A stretch of DNA of 64,000 nt from Albirhodobacter sp048262715 (GTDB taxonomy: Bacteria > Pseudomonadota > Alphaproteobacteria > Rhodobacterales > Rhodobacteraceae), in the NCBI GenBank assembly GCA_048262715.1, contig JBLXEV010000002.1:62001-126000 (forward strand), written 5' to 3'. A program made the position numbers and the translations under genes. Positions within the stretch are counted from its first letter, which is position 1, and every line of letters begins with the position of its first letter. Positions 34,960-44,213 of the stretch are shown here, one piece after another. The notes below the pieces were generated by a model. The model searched no databases. It saw nothing but the letters and a program-made list of their open reading frames with translations, and had not been told where the DNA came from.

Positions 34960-36084
34960 TCACCGGCTCACCGCGACGGGCTCATCCGTCATCCGGCCCT
35001 CTTCCACCGCATGGCAGGCGACGCGGCTGCCATCGGCCTGCGTGAGGACTTGCGGTTTCTCCGCCAGACACCGCGCATTGGCAAAGGTGCAGCGGCTGGC
35101 GAAGGGGCAGCCTGCGGGCAGGTTGATTGGCGTCGGGATCTCGCCTTTGAGGCGGATGTGGTTCGGCTTGTCATCCTTCAACTGCGGCACCGCCGAGAGC
35201 AGCGCGCGGGTATAGGGGTGCTTGGGCGCAGCAAACAGCGTGCGCGTATCGGCAATCTCGCAGACCGATCCGAGATAGAGCACCACGACCTTTGTGCCGA
35301 AATGCTCCACCACGCTGAGATCATGGGTGATGAACAGATAGGTCAGCCCGCGCGCCTCTTTCGCCTCCAGCATCAGGTTGAGGACCTGCGCTTGGATCGA
35401 GACATCGAGCGCGCTGATCGGCTCATCCGCGACGATGAATTCAGGATCGACCGTCAGCGCCCGCGCAATCGCGATCCTCTGGCGCTGCCCGCCGGAGAAT
35501 TCGTGCGGGTAGCGTTTCATCCAGTTCGGATCGACACCGACCGAGAGCATCACCTGCGCGACACGGTCCACGACCTCGGCGCGGCTCATTTCGGGGTTAT
35601 GGTGGCGCACGGGTTCCTCGAGCGTCTGCACCAAGGTCATGCGCGGATTGAGCGAGGCATAGGGGTTTTGGAAGATCATCTGGATCTTCTTGCGCAGCGG
35701 CTGCATCTGACGCCGCGAGAGCGTATCGATCCGCTGCCCCGCATAATGGATCTCGCCTTTGGTCGGGGTCAACAGCCCCGCCACCAGCCGCGCGATGGTG
35801 GATTTGCCGCAGCCGCTTTCGCCAACGACGCAGACGGCCTCGGCGCGGTTCACATCGAGCGTGACATTGTTGACCGCATGGACCGCGCGGCGATCGCGCA
35901 CCAGCTTGCCGCCGCGAAGCTTCAGGCTCTCCAGAAAGCCTTCATCGAGATCGAACTGCTTTTCCAGCGCCTTGATCTGGAGCAGTGGTGCGCCCTCTGC
36001 CGTCACCACATCTGGCCGCGCGGAGGAGGGGGTTTTAACCGCTTGTGTCTGGGTGCCCATATCGGGTGCCTTGATCTCGCTCAT
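34960..36084 (-). CDS. Oligopeptide/dipeptide ABC transporter ATPase, OppF/DppF type
   Basis: 374 residues. ABC motifs: GESGCGKST (Walker A), EFSGGQRQRIAIARAL (signature), EFIVADEPISALDVS (Walker B). The C-terminal oligopeptide-transporter extension has the cysteines of GCPFASRCTFANARC typical of the OppD/F family, where an Fe-S cluster has been reported. About 45 residues of variable N-terminal tail precede the ATPase core. It overlaps oppD by 4 bp (ATGA) and is the last gene of the unit. Confidence 0.93.
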   Translation of the reverse strand: MSEIKAPDMGTQTQAVKTPSSARPDVVTAEGAPLLQIKALEKQFDLDEGFLESLKLRGGKLVRDRRAVHAVNNVTLDVNRAEAVCVVGESGCGKSTIARLVAGLLTPTKGEIHYAGQRIDTLSRRQMQPLRKKIQMIFQNPYASLNPRMTLVQTLEEPVRHHNPEMSRAEVVDRVAQVMLSVGVDPNWMKRYPHEFSGGQRQRIAIARALTVDPEFIVADEPISALDVSIQAQVLNLMLEAKEARGLTYLFITHDLSVVEHFGTKVVVLYLGSVCEIADTRTLFAAPKHPYTRALLSAVPQLKDDKPNHIRLKGEIPTPINLPAGCPFASRCTFANARCLAEKPQVLTQADGSRVACHAVEEGRMTDEPVAVSR

Positions 36085-37121
36085 GCCTCTTGCTCCTCAA
36101 AGCCCTGATTGTCTGTGGCCTGATCCTGCGTGCCCGACTCGTCTGCGCCTTGATCGAAGCTCAGCCGTTCGACCTCGTGGCAGGCGACCTCGACAGGGCC
36201 GTAGCGCCGCGACTTCGGGGAGACGGCGCGGCAGTGATCGGTGGCATAGGCGCAGCGTGGATGGAACGCGCAGCCCTGCGGGATATGGGCGAGCACTGGC
36301 ATTGATCCCGGGATCTGGCGCAGGCGTTGGCCCGGTTCGGTCTGTTGCGGCAGGGCGTTGATCAGCCCTTGGGTATAGGGGTGCTGGGGATCGTTGATGA
36401 TCGAGCGCGTGCGCCCCGATTCAATGATCCGTCCCGCATACATCACCAAGGTGCGCTCCGTCATCTGCGACACCACACCCAGATCATGGGTGATCAGGAT
36501 CAGGCTGACCTGATTGGATTGGCACAGCTCCAAGAGCAGCTCCATGATATCGGCCTGAATCGTCACGTCGAGCGCGGTTGTCGGCTCATCTGCGATGATC
36601 AGCCGCGGCTCCAGCAACAGCGCAATCGCGATCACGATCCGCTGGCGCATCCCGCCCGAAAGCTCATGCGGGTATTGATCCAGCCGCTCTTCGGGCGAGG
36701 GGATATAGACCTCGCGCAGCTTCATCAGCGCGATCTGCCGCGCCTCTTTCACGCTCATCTTGCGATGCGCGAGCAGGGTCTCGACCATCTGTTGCCCGAT
36801 GGTGAGCACAGGGTTCAGCGTGACCATCGGATCTTGGAAGATCATCGCCATCCGATCCCCGCGCATCGTGCGCAGGGCGCGCGGCGACATCTTCACCACA
36901 TCATCCCCGTCAAACAGGATCTCGCCATGGTCGATAAACCCAGGGCGCGAGAGCAGGTTCATCAGCGCGAAACCGGTGATCGATTTCCCCGCGCCGGATT
37001 CGCCGACGATGCCGAGGCGCTCGCCCTTTTCCAGATCGAAGGAAATCCCGTCCAGCGCCGTCACTGCGCCGCCGCGTATTGCGAATTTGACCGTGAGGTC
37101 GCGTACTGAAAGCAATGCCAT
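36081..37121 (-). CDS. Oligopeptide/dipeptide ABC transporter ATPase, OppD/DppD type
   Basis: 346 residues from the ATG at 37121, preferred because AAGGA lies 8 bp upstream; the ATG at 37130 would have no spacing to it. Motifs: GESGAGKSITGFALM (Walker A), HELSGGMRQRIVIAIAL (signature), RLIIADEPTTALDVT (Walker B), and the Cys-containing C-terminal tail (GCAFHPRCAYATDHC). It pairs with OppF to drive uptake through OppB/OppC. An acidic tail (ADESGTQDQATDNQGFEEQE) ends the protein. Confidence 0.93.
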   Translation of the reverse strand: MALLSVRDLTVKFAIRGGAVTALDGISFDLEKGERLGIVGESGAGKSITGFALMNLLSRPGFIDHGEILFDGDDVVKMSPRALRTMRGDRMAMIFQDPMVTLNPVLTIGQQMVETLLAHRKMSVKEARQIALMKLREVYIPSPEERLDQYPHELSGGMRQRIVIAIALLLEPRLIIADEPTTALDVTIQADIMELLLELCQSNQVSLILITHDLGVVSQMTERTLVMYAGRIIESGRTRSIINDPQHPYTQGLINALPQQTEPGQRLRQIPGSMPVLAHIPQGCAFHPRCAYATDHCRAVSPKSRRYGPVEVACHEVERLSFDQGADESGTQDQATDNQGFEEQEA

Positions 37122-37126
37122 CGCCC

Positions 37127-38077
37127 TCATCCTTTATAGAGTTTGGGGTTGAGCACGTCGCGCATCCAATCCCCCAAGAGGTTGATCACCAGCACCAGCA
37201 CCACCAGCACCACACCCGGAATTGCGGTGATCCACCAGCTTCCCGAGAAGATGTAATCGAAGCCCGACGAGATCAGTGAGCCCAGCGAGGGCTGGCTCGG
37301 CGGCATCCCGAGGCCGAGGAAGCTCAACGAGGCCTCCGAGATGATCGCATTGGCGACTTGCACGGTGGAGATCACGAAGATCGGCGAAAGCGAGTTCGGC
37401 AGGATATGGCGCAGCATGATCCGCAGCGGGCCAAAGCCCAGCACCCGTGCGCTATCGACATATTCCTTCTTCTTCTCGGCCAGCACGGTGGCGCGCACGG
37501 TGCGGGCATATTGCGGCCATTCGGCCACCCCGATCACCGCGATCAGGAAGAACACCGCATATTGGTTGAAGGTCTCAGTGCCAAACAGCGCTTGGGTGAC
37601 TGCGAGGAAGATGATCGCAACCATCAAGGTCGAGAACGAGAGCTGGATATCGGCGAAGCGCATCAGCAAACTATCCGTGCGCCCGCCGATATAGCCCGCG
37701 ATCAGCCCGATGGAGATCCCGAGGAAGGCCTGCAATAGCACCGCGCAAAGCCCGATGATGATCGAGAGGCGGGTGCCGTAAAGAATCGTCGAGAGCAGAT
37801 CGCGGCCTTGGTCATCGGTGCCCAGCGGGAAATCCGCCACGCCGCCGTCGATCCAGATCGGTGGATATTCCGAATTCATAATGTCGATCTGCGCCGGATC
37901 GTAGGGGTTATAGGGCGCGAGCCACGGCGACAGGAAGGCAACGATCACGATCAGCGCGAAGATGAGGAAGCTGACAATCGCCACCGGATTGCGCCGGAAC
38001 GAATAGCCCATAGGCGAGTCCCAGATCGCGGCCAGACGGCTCGGGCGGGGCGGAATCGTGTTGTGAAGATCGCTCAT
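37127..38077 (-). CDS. Oligopeptide/dipeptide ABC transporter permease, OppC/DppC type
   Basis: 316 residues with about six membrane segments. The N-terminal OppC_N motif SPMGYSFRRNPVAIVSFLIF and the binding-protein-dependent transport motif EYVDSARVLGFGPLRIMLRHILPN (ATPase-contacting EAA loop) are present. It forms the inner-membrane channel with OppB. Its ATG overlaps the oppB stop by 4 bp. Confidence 0.93.
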   Translation of the reverse strand: MSDLHNTIPPRPSRLAAIWDSPMGYSFRRNPVAIVSFLIFALIVIVAFLSPWLAPYNPYDPAQIDIMNSEYPPIWIDGGVADFPLGTDDQGRDLLSTILYGTRLSIIIGLCAVLLQAFLGISIGLIAGYIGGRTDSLLMRFADIQLSFSTLMVAIIFLAVTQALFGTETFNQYAVFFLIAVIGVAEWPQYARTVRATVLAEKKKEYVDSARVLGFGPLRIMLRHILPNSLSPIFVISTVQVANAIISEASLSFLGLGMPPSQPSLGSLISSGFDYIFSGSWWITAIPGVVLVVLVLVINLLGDWMRDVLNPKLYKG

Positions 38078-39054
38078 GCGCCCATCCTCGCGAGTTTGAT
38101 TGTCGGGTTAACGAGGCCATAGATCAGATCGACCAGCGTGTTGGTGACCACGAAGATGAAGCCGACGACGATCAGATAGGCCACGATGAGCGGCGTATCG
38201 ACGCGGTTGACGGCCTCCAGGAACATGAAGCCCATGCCGGGCCATTGGAACACGGTCTCGGTCAGGATCGTATAGGCGACCATGGTGCCAATCTGCACGC
38301 CGCCCACGGTGATCACCGGCAGCAGGGTGTTTTTCAGCGCATGGACGAAATAGATCCGCCACGGCTGGATGCCTTTGGCCTGCGCATAGCGCACATATTC
38401 GCTTTGCAGCACTTCCATCATCTCGGATCGGATCAGCCGCACGAACATCGGCAGCATGATTGAGGCCAGCGCGATTGCGGGCAGAATGATATGCGCCCAG
38501 CCATCGGCGGACAGGAAATTGGTATCCCAATAGCCGAACATATGCACCGTCTCCCCGCGCCCGAAGGAGGGCATCACGCCCAGCTCGACCGAGAAGATGA
38601 AGATCATCATGATCGCGGTGAGGAACACGGGGATCGAGATCCCGATGATCGACAGGCCCATGATCAGGCGGCTGAAGATCGAATTCGGGCGGATCGCGGT
38701 ATAGACGCCCAGCGGCACAGAGAGGCCGATAATGATGATCGTCGCGCCGAACACCAGTTCCAGCGTGGCGGGGAGTTTCTTCAGGATCACGTCAAGCGCG
38801 GGTTCCTTGAAGAAATAAGACGTGCCAAGATCGCCTTGTAACGCATTGCCAATAAATCGGAAATACTGCGTGAGGAACGGGTCGTTGAGGCCCATCCGGT
38901 CGCGCAACTGCTCGCGGACCTCTTCGGAGACCGATTGCCCGACAAGCTCGCGCAGCGGGTCACCGAGATTGCCTTGGATCGCAAAGGCGATCAGCGATAT
39001 CGCGAACATCACGGCTATCGCTTGGAACAATCGTTTAACGAGATAGGCGAACAT
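38074..39054 (-). CDS. Oligopeptide/dipeptide ABC transporter permease, OppB/DppB type
   Basis: 326 residues from the ATG at 39054; the frame upstream to 39129 lacks membrane sequence. The N-terminus MFAYLVKRLFQAIAVMFAIS is the standard OppB first segment. The EAA loop YVRYAQAKGIQPWRIYFVHALKN and the FQWPGMGFMFLEAVNRVDTPL region are typical. It follows oppA after a 214-bp gap that holds a perfect stem-loop. Confidence 0.93.
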   Translation of the reverse strand: MFAYLVKRLFQAIAVMFAISLIAFAIQGNLGDPLRELVGQSVSEEVREQLRDRMGLNDPFLTQYFRFIGNALQGDLGTSYFFKEPALDVILKKLPATLELVFGATIIIIGLSVPLGVYTAIRPNSIFSRLIMGLSIIGISIPVFLTAIMMIFIFSVELGVMPSFGRGETVHMFGYWDTNFLSADGWAHIILPAIALASIMLPMFVRLIRSEMMEVLQSEYVRYAQAKGIQPWRIYFVHALKNTLLPVITVGGVQIGTMVAYTILTETVFQWPGMGFMFLEAVNRVDTPLIVAYLIVVGFIFVVTNTLVDLIYGLVNPTIKLARMGA

Positions 39055-39183
39055 CAAAACCACCCCAGATGTGTTTCGTTGGTTGTCATACGCAGAGCGC
39101 GCAGGCGGCGGGCGGGCCCGATCCTGCACGGCGGTGCATCGTTATACCTGCGCGATGGCGGGTCTTTTCGATAGAGGTGAAAC

Positions 39184-39211
39184 GGGCCTGACAGTGTGAT
39201 TGGTCAGGCCC
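39184..39211 (-). other. Stem-loop between oppA and oppB
   Basis: GGGCCTGAC (39184-39192) and GTCAGGCCC (39203-39211) are perfect inverted repeats with a ten-base loop. The minus-strand tail is only GTTTCACC. Such structures often stabilise the mRNA of the abundant binding protein while lowering expression of the permease genes. Confidence 0.6.
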
Positions 39212-39268
39212 ATCCCTCATTTGCTTGTGATCCTCTGACCCGCGCCGATCAGGGCGCGGGAGTTGGGA

Positions 39269-40849
39269 TTATTCCGAGATCACCAGATCACCGAAATAGG
39301 GGAAGTCGAGCGCGTTGACGATCTCGTCCGCGTTCATCCCGTCTTTCGCGCCCCATGCGAGATCCTGCCAATGCAGCGGGATAAACGCCGCATCTTCATA
39401 GAGCATCCCTTCGAGCTTCCGCAGCATCTCGCCGCGCTTCTCAGGATCGATCTCGGTGTTGGTCGCGTTCATCAGCGCATCGGCCTCGGGGTTGCAGTAA
39501 TTGCCCGAGTTATACTGGCCGTTGCCGGTTTCCTTATCGGGGCAGGCCGTCAGGAACTGGTGGAAGTTCGCCGAATCCTCGGTATCCGCATGCCAACCGA
39601 TCAGCATCACATCCGCCGCGCGCTCATCGAACATCGGCCAATATTGCGCTTTTGGAACGGTTTGCAGATCGACCTTGATGTTGATTTTCGACAGCATCGA
39701 GGCCGCCGCCTGCGCGATCTTGTCATCGTTCACATAGCGGTTGTTCGGCGAGAGCATGGTGATCGAGAACCCGTCGGCATAGCCCGCCTCGACCATCAAT
39801 TCCTTGGCTTTTTCCAGATCGAAGCGCGGGGCAAGTGCGGCGTCATAGCCCAGATAGCCTTCCGGCGAGGCTTGGCCCGCGGTGGTGGCGAAGCCGCGCA
39901 TGATCCGATCGACGATACCAGCGTTATTGATTGCATAATCAAACGCTTGACGGACGCGCTTATCCTTGAATGCCTCGACCCGATCTTGGTTCATTTGCAG
40001 CGTGATCACGCGCGTGCCCGGCATGGTGATCAGGTTGACCCCCTCGGTGCCGTCGATCCGTGCGAGGTCGGTCGGCGGGACCGGCGCGATGAAATCGACA
40101 TCGCCCGACAGCAGTGCCGCGACGCGGGTCGGATCTTCTTTGATCGGGGTCAGGGTGATCTCGTCGACATTGCCGGTTTCGGGATCCCAGTACCCGTCGA
40201 AGCGCTTGAACTGCATCTTCACGCCTTGCTCACGCGAGGTGACGATGAACGGGCCGGTTCCCGACATGGTGCGCGAGGCGAAGCTGTCGCCGTGTTTGAC
40301 GATCTCGGCCTTGTCTTTGCCATCCTCGGTCTCGCCCGAATAGAAGGCGCTATCCATCACGAAGAGATAGGTCATCGTGTGGAGCACCAGCGGGTAGGGC
40401 TCTGCGGTTTTCAAATCGACGGTGTAATCATCGACGACTTCCACGCCGGTGAACGGGGTGAAGATGCCTTTGAAATCTTCGCTCTTCTTGATCCGGTCGA
40501 ACGTCCATGCGACGTCTTTCGCGGTCATGTCATTGCCGGAATGGAATTTCACATCCTTGCGCAGCTTGAAGCGCATGGTGGTATCATCAATCTGCTCCCA
40601 GCTTTCGGCGAGGCGCGGCTCGAACTGGAAATCTTGGGTCCAGCGGACGAGCGGATCGAAGACCATATGCGAAAGCTGCAACGTGCCGCCCGAGAGTTGC
40701 TCGTAGGGATCGAGCGAAACCGGATCCGCATCATAGGCGATGCACAGGCTGTTCTGCGCCATCGCGGCGGTGGTGAAACCTGCGGTGGCCAGCGCGGCGA
40801 TCAGCGCGGGTCCGGCAAGTTTGGCAATGCTATGCGTGAATTTGAGCAT
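39269..40849 (-). CDS. Peptide/oligosaccharide ABC transporter substrate-binding protein (OppA/DppA family, SBP5)
   Basis: 526 residues with a Sec signal peptide (cleavage near AAMA-QNS). The SBP family 5 pattern is clear: HMVFDPLVRWTQDFQFEPRLAESWEQIDD, then RFKLRKDVKFHSGNDMTAKDVAWTFDRI, and a C-terminal PLHWQDLAWG. GGGGAG precedes the ATG. It is the first gene of oppABCDF and sets substrate choice; peptides are likely, but sugars or other solutes cannot be excluded. Confidence 0.93.
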   Translation of the reverse strand: MLKFTHSIAKLAGPALIAALATAGFTTAAMAQNSLCIAYDADPVSLDPYEQLSGGTLQLSHMVFDPLVRWTQDFQFEPRLAESWEQIDDTTMRFKLRKDVKFHSGNDMTAKDVAWTFDRIKKSEDFKGIFTPFTGVEVVDDYTVDLKTAEPYPLVLHTMTYLFVMDSAFYSGETEDGKDKAEIVKHGDSFASRTMSGTGPFIVTSREQGVKMQFKRFDGYWDPETGNVDEITLTPIKEDPTRVAALLSGDVDFIAPVPPTDLARIDGTEGVNLITMPGTRVITLQMNQDRVEAFKDKRVRQAFDYAINNAGIVDRIMRGFATTAGQASPEGYLGYDAALAPRFDLEKAKELMVEAGYADGFSITMLSPNNRYVNDDKIAQAAASMLSKINIKVDLQTVPKAQYWPMFDERAADVMLIGWHADTEDSANFHQFLTACPDKETGNGQYNSGNYCNPEADALMNATNTEIDPEKRGEMLRKLEGMLYEDAAFIPLHWQDLAWGAKDGMNADEIVNALDFPYFGDLVISE

Positions 40850-41099
40850 GGTCGCTCCCCATAATGTTATTTTTCTACCGCCAGACCCTAGGGCGGATCG
40901 CGCGAGAGCTTCAAATGCCGAGTTTGCATCGCGCTATGCCCTGCGCACATAGGGGTGATGCGGGCGTGATCTCGCCGTGATCGGGCAGGGCCGCAGGATC
41001 GCCCTTGCGCAGCCCTGCGCCTGCCCGCACGTGGCTCGCGCGTGGTGCGGGGCTGCGCGGCCTCTTGACCGCTCGCGAAATCCGCGCCACACCCTGCGC

Positions 41100-42155
41100 A
41101 TGTTACCCAAAGACGCCCTCGATCAGATCCTTCAGCGCTTCGAATATACGCAAGCGAAACTCAACGGTGGCGCGGCCCCCGCCGAGATTGCAGCGCTGTC
41201 GCGCGAATATTCCGATCTCGGGCCCGTCGTGACGCAGATTCATGCCTATCGCCAAGCGGTGGCCGATCTGAGCGATGCGCAAGCGATGCTGTCCGATCCC
41301 GAGATGCGCGCGCTGGCCGAGGAGGAAATGCCCCGCCTTAAAGCGCAGATCCCGCTGATGGAGCAGGCGCTGCAAATCGCGCTTTTGCCTAAAGATGCCG
41401 CCGATGCGCGCCCCGCGATCCTTGAGATCCGTCCGGGGACGGGCGGGGATGAGGCGGCGCTCTTCGCGGGCGATCTGCTCAGGATGTATCAAAAATACGC
41501 CGAGGCGCAGGGCTGGTCGTTCCAATTGCTGGAGCTCTCCGAATCCGAGCTGGGCGGCGTGAAAGAGGCGATGGCGCGGATCGAGGGCGAGGGGGTGTTT
41601 GCCCGCCTCAAATTCGAGAGCGGCGTCCACCGTGTCCAGCGGGTGCCAACGACCGAAGCCTCGGGCCGGATCCATACGTCCGCCGCCACCGTCGCGGTGC
41701 TGCCAGAGGCGGAAGATGTCGATATCGACATTCCCGCCAGCGATATCCGTATTGATACGATGCGGGCCTCGGGCGCGGGGGGGCAGCACGTCAACACCAC
41801 CGATTCCGCCGTGCGCATCACCCATTTGCCCACGGGGCTTGTTGTCACCTCGTCGGAGAAATCCCAGCACCAGAACCGCGCCAATGCGATGGCCGTGCTG
41901 CGCGCGCGGCTTTACGAGTTGGAACGCGAGCGCCTTGCCGATGAGCGCGCCGATAGCCGCAAATCCCAAGTCGGCTCCGGTGATCGCTCCGAGCGGATCC
42001 GCACGTATAACTTCCCGCAGGGGCGGATGACGGATCACCGGATCAACCTGACACTCTATTCCCTCGATAAGGTGATGCAGGGCGAAATTCGCGAAGTGAT
42101 CGAAGCGCTGATCGCGCATGATCAGGCCGAACGCTTGGCGGAGATGGAAGGGTGA
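41100..42155 (+). CDS. prfA: Peptide chain release factor 1
   Basis: 351 residues from the ATG at 41100. It ends translation at UAA and UAG. The GGQ motif that triggers peptide release lies in RASGAGGQHVNTTDSAVR. Upstream, TSAATVAVLPEAEDVDIDI, and downstream the HQNRANAMAVLRARLY helix, are standard. The next gene, prmC, methylates the GGQ glutamine. prmC's GTG start overlaps the prfA stop, so they are translationally coupled. Confidence 0.97.
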   Translation: MLPKDALDQILQRFEYTQAKLNGGAAPAEIAALSREYSDLGPVVTQIHAYRQAVADLSDAQAMLSDPEMRALAEEEMPRLKAQIPLMEQALQIALLPKDAADARPAILEIRPGTGGDEAALFAGDLLRMYQKYAEAQGWSFQLLELSESELGGVKEAMARIEGEGVFARLKFESGVHRVQRVPTTEASGRIHTSAATVAVLPEAEDVDIDIPASDIRIDTMRASGAGGQHVNTTDSAVRITHLPTGLVVTSSEKSQHQNRANAMAVLRARLYELERERLADERADSRKSQVGSGDRSERIRTYNFPQGRMTDHRINLTLYSLDKVMQGEIREVIEALIAHDQAERLAEMEG

Positions 42156-42994
42156 GCGCGGCGCTGACCGCGCAAATCGCCCTGATCTCCGCGATCAAGA
42201 CCCTGACCGAGGCAGGCGTTGACGGCGCCCCGCGCGACGCGCGCCGCCTGATGGCCTTCGCGCTCGGGATCGCGCCGGATCGCCTGACGCTGCATCTCCA
42301 AGACCCGCTCTCGCAAGAGGCCGAGGGTCGGTTCGCCGCCGCGATCAGCGCCCGCGCCGCGCGGCATCCGGTCTCGCATATCACCGGAACCCGCAGCTTC
42401 TGGGGGCGCGATTTTCGGGTGACGAAAGAGACGCTCGATCCGCGCCCCGAGACGGAAATCCTGATTGAGGCCGCCTTACATGCGCCGTTCGACACGGTGT
42501 TGGATCTCGGTTTAGGAACCGGCTGTATCTTGCTGACATTGCTCGCAGAACGCCCCATGGCGCGCGGCGCAGGCGTGGATATTTCCGACGCGGCCTTGAT
42601 CATCGCGCGCGAAAATGCGGTGCGGCTGGATGTGGCAGCGCGCGCTGATCTGCGCCGCTCCGATTGGTTCTCGCAGGTCGCGGGGCGTTTTGATCTGATC
42701 ACCTCGAACCCGCCCTATATCGCTGCGGATGAGATGGGCGCGCTGAGCCCCGAGGTTCGCCTACACGAGCCGCATCTGGCGCTGACGCCCGGCGGGGATG
42801 GGCTGGAGCCCTACCGGATCATCGCCGCCAAAGCCGCCGCGCATCTGACGCCGCAGGGCAGGGTTCTGGTGGAAATCGGCCCGACCCAAGCGGAGGCCGT
42901 TACCGGATATTTCCGCGCCGCCCACTTCACGCGGGTCGAGACCTTGCAAGATTTCGATGGCCGCGACCGTGTGATCTCCGCGTATTTGGCCTGA
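42152..42994 (+). CDS. prmC: Release factor glutamine methyltransferase
   Basis: 280 residues from a GTG at 42152 overlapping the prfA stop by 4 bp. It methylates the glutamine of the GGQ motif in release factors using S-adenosylmethionine. The SAM motif is DLGLGTGCILLTLLAE, and the catalytic motif is NPPY in ITSNPPYIAADEM. It shows the usual small helical N-terminal domain (residues about 1-85). Confidence 0.96.
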   Translation: MSAALTAQIALISAIKTLTEAGVDGAPRDARRLMAFALGIAPDRLTLHLQDPLSQEAEGRFAAAISARAARHPVSHITGTRSFWGRDFRVTKETLDPRPETEILIEAALHAPFDTVLDLGLGTGCILLTLLAERPMARGAGVDISDAALIIARENAVRLDVAARADLRRSDWFSQVAGRFDLITSNPPYIAADEMGALSPEVRLHEPHLALTPGGDGLEPYRIIAAKAAAHLTPQGRVLVEIGPTQAEAVTGYFRAAHFTRVETLQDFDGRDRVISAYLA

Positions 42995-43014
42995 ACGCTC
43001 TTACGGATCGGGTG

Positions 43015-43037
43015 CACCCCAAACCTAGTTTGGGGTG
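43015..43037. terminator. Perfect 10-bp hairpin between prmC and the GFA gene
   Basis: CACCCCAAAC (43015-43024) and GTTTGGGGTG (43028-43037) flank CTA, which is the reverse complement of the GFA gene's TAG stop. The hairpin therefore includes the last codons of that gene. No T-run follows, so terminator strength is uncertain. Confidence 0.5.
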
Positions 43038-43447
43038 AACCGCAACACCCCCGCGATGCGCGGCGCGGCGGGATCGTCGGAGGGATGGGCGGTGCCATTG
43101 TTCACAACCACCTCCGCGAAATCGAACGGGCTGACGCCCTCCAAACAGGCGGCATTGATCCCGAACTCATTCGGGTTCGAGCGGCGCTGGTGATGGGTAT
43201 AGATCCCGCAGGTCGCGCAGAAATAATGCTTCGCGGTGTGGGTGTTGAATTGATAAAGCGTAAGGCGATCCTCACCGGACAGGAAGGTGATCCCGTCTTT
43301 TGGCGCGGAAACCGCCACCGCCCCGCGCATCCGGCAATAGGAGCACGAACACCGCCGCGCCGTGGCCAGCCCGTCGGTGAGGCGAACTTCGAACTGCACC
43401 GCGCCGCAATGGCATGCGGCCTTATGTGTTTGCCCTTCAACGCGCAT
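43025..43447 (-). CDS. GFA-family protein (glutathione-dependent formaldehyde-activating-like fold)
   Basis: 140 residues. Zinc-ligand patterns of the family are visible: ACHCGAVQFEV at the N-terminus, RRCSCSYCRMRG, and HYFCATCGIYTHHQ. True Gfa activity is doubtful for most family members, so the substrate is unknown. It is the first of three genes inserted between prmC and the DUF4167 gene and is convergent with prmC. Confidence 0.88.
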   Translation of the reverse strand: MRVEGQTHKAACHCGAVQFEVRLTDGLATARRCSCSYCRMRGAVAVSAPKDGITFLSGEDRLTLYQFNTHTAKHYFCATCGIYTHHQRRSNPNEFGINAACLEGVSPFDFAEVVVNNGTAHPSDDPAAPRIAGVLRFTPN

Positions 43448-43543
43448 ATCCGGCCCATCCTCTCGCCCAAACCCGATTCCCCGCGCAGCTTAGCCATCAA
43501 TAGAGACGACGGCCATGCAGCTGCGCTGTGGGCGGCCCGATTT

Positions 43544-44134
43544 TCAAGCAGCCTTGGCACCAAGATGGGCAACGCGGTGCGACCAGCTCTCTATCGTCTT
43601 GGGGGCGGGATGGCTCGCACCGGAGAAATGCGTCATCCGCATTGGCTTGATCCCGACATAGCCAAAAATCTGCCCGCGCAGTTGCGTTTTGAGGGCAGAG
43701 CGATAGGCAAGGCGGAAATACCAATCGGGCGTATCGCTCGTGACGATAACCCGCGCGGAGCGTCCGCTCAGCAACGGCGCGGGAAACCCGTATTTGATGT
43801 TGCGTGGGTCAAATCCGGTGCCCGGCAATAAGATCCTGTCGATCAGGCCTTTCAGTTTGGCGGGCAGGCCGCCCCACCACATCGGGGCGAGTACCACGAG
43901 ATGCTCGCTCCACCGTAGGGAGTCCAAGGTCTGTTCGAGGTCAGGCTCCAGCGGTTTGACCTCTTTGTAGCCGCCAAACTCGAAATCGGCATCGAACTGT
44001 AAATCATGCAAATGCGACAGCCGCAGCGCATGGCCCGCGGTTTGCGCGGCGCGGGCATAGGTTTCGGCGAAATGATGCGAGAGGGAGGATCTCGCGGGAT
44101 GCCCGTTGAGAATGAATATGCGTTTTTGTGTCAT
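43544..44134 (-). CDS. Flavodoxin-fold NAD(P)H dehydrogenase (quinone reductase-like)
   Basis: 196 residues from the ATG at 44134. KRIFILNGHPARSSLSHHFAETY is the FMN-phosphate loop of the NQO/MdaB/KefF group, and LVVLAPMWWGGLPAKLKGLIDR is the classic second motif. Such enzymes reduce quinones or other electrophiles by two electrons. It is divergent from a TetR regulator with a double operator in the 79-bp gap, so it is probably repressed by that protein and induced by a quinone-like or reactive compound (inference). Confidence 0.9.
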   Translation of the reverse strand: MTQKRIFILNGHPARSSLSHHFAETYARAAQTAGHALRLSHLHDLQFDADFEFGGYKEVKPLEPDLEQTLDSLRWSEHLVVLAPMWWGGLPAKLKGLIDRILLPGTGFDPRNIKYGFPAPLLSGRSARVIVTSDTPDWYFRLAYRSALKTQLRGQIFGYVGIKPMRMTHFSGASHPAPKTIESWSHRVAHLGAKAA

Positions 44135-44149
44135 CAAAGGTTCCAAATA

Positions 44150-44192
44150 TTGACCGTGGTCATTTATTGTACGAAAAATTGACCATGGTCAA
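44150..44192. promoter_or_regulatory. Double palindromic TetR operator
   Basis: TTGACCGTGGTCAT (44150-44163) and TTGACCATGGTCAA (44179-44192; perfect palindrome) have centres 29 bp apart in the gap between the oxidoreductase and TetR genes. Two sites on about three helical turns suggest cooperative binding and joint control of both genes. Confidence 0.75.
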
Positions 44193-44213
44193 ATAATTTG
44201 ATAGCCAGTCTCG

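Noticed and set aside
34960..40849. Nickel or glutathione-specific transporter instead of peptide
   Set aside because: NikA- or GsiB-specific motifs were not recognised; the general Opp/Dpp call is the most the sequence supports.
39263..40864. 533-codon plus-strand frame antisense to oppA
   Set aside because: Its composition (Arg/His/Asp/Gly-rich) is typical of a shadow of a minus-strand coding gene, and the SBP family 5 protein on the other strand is unambiguous.
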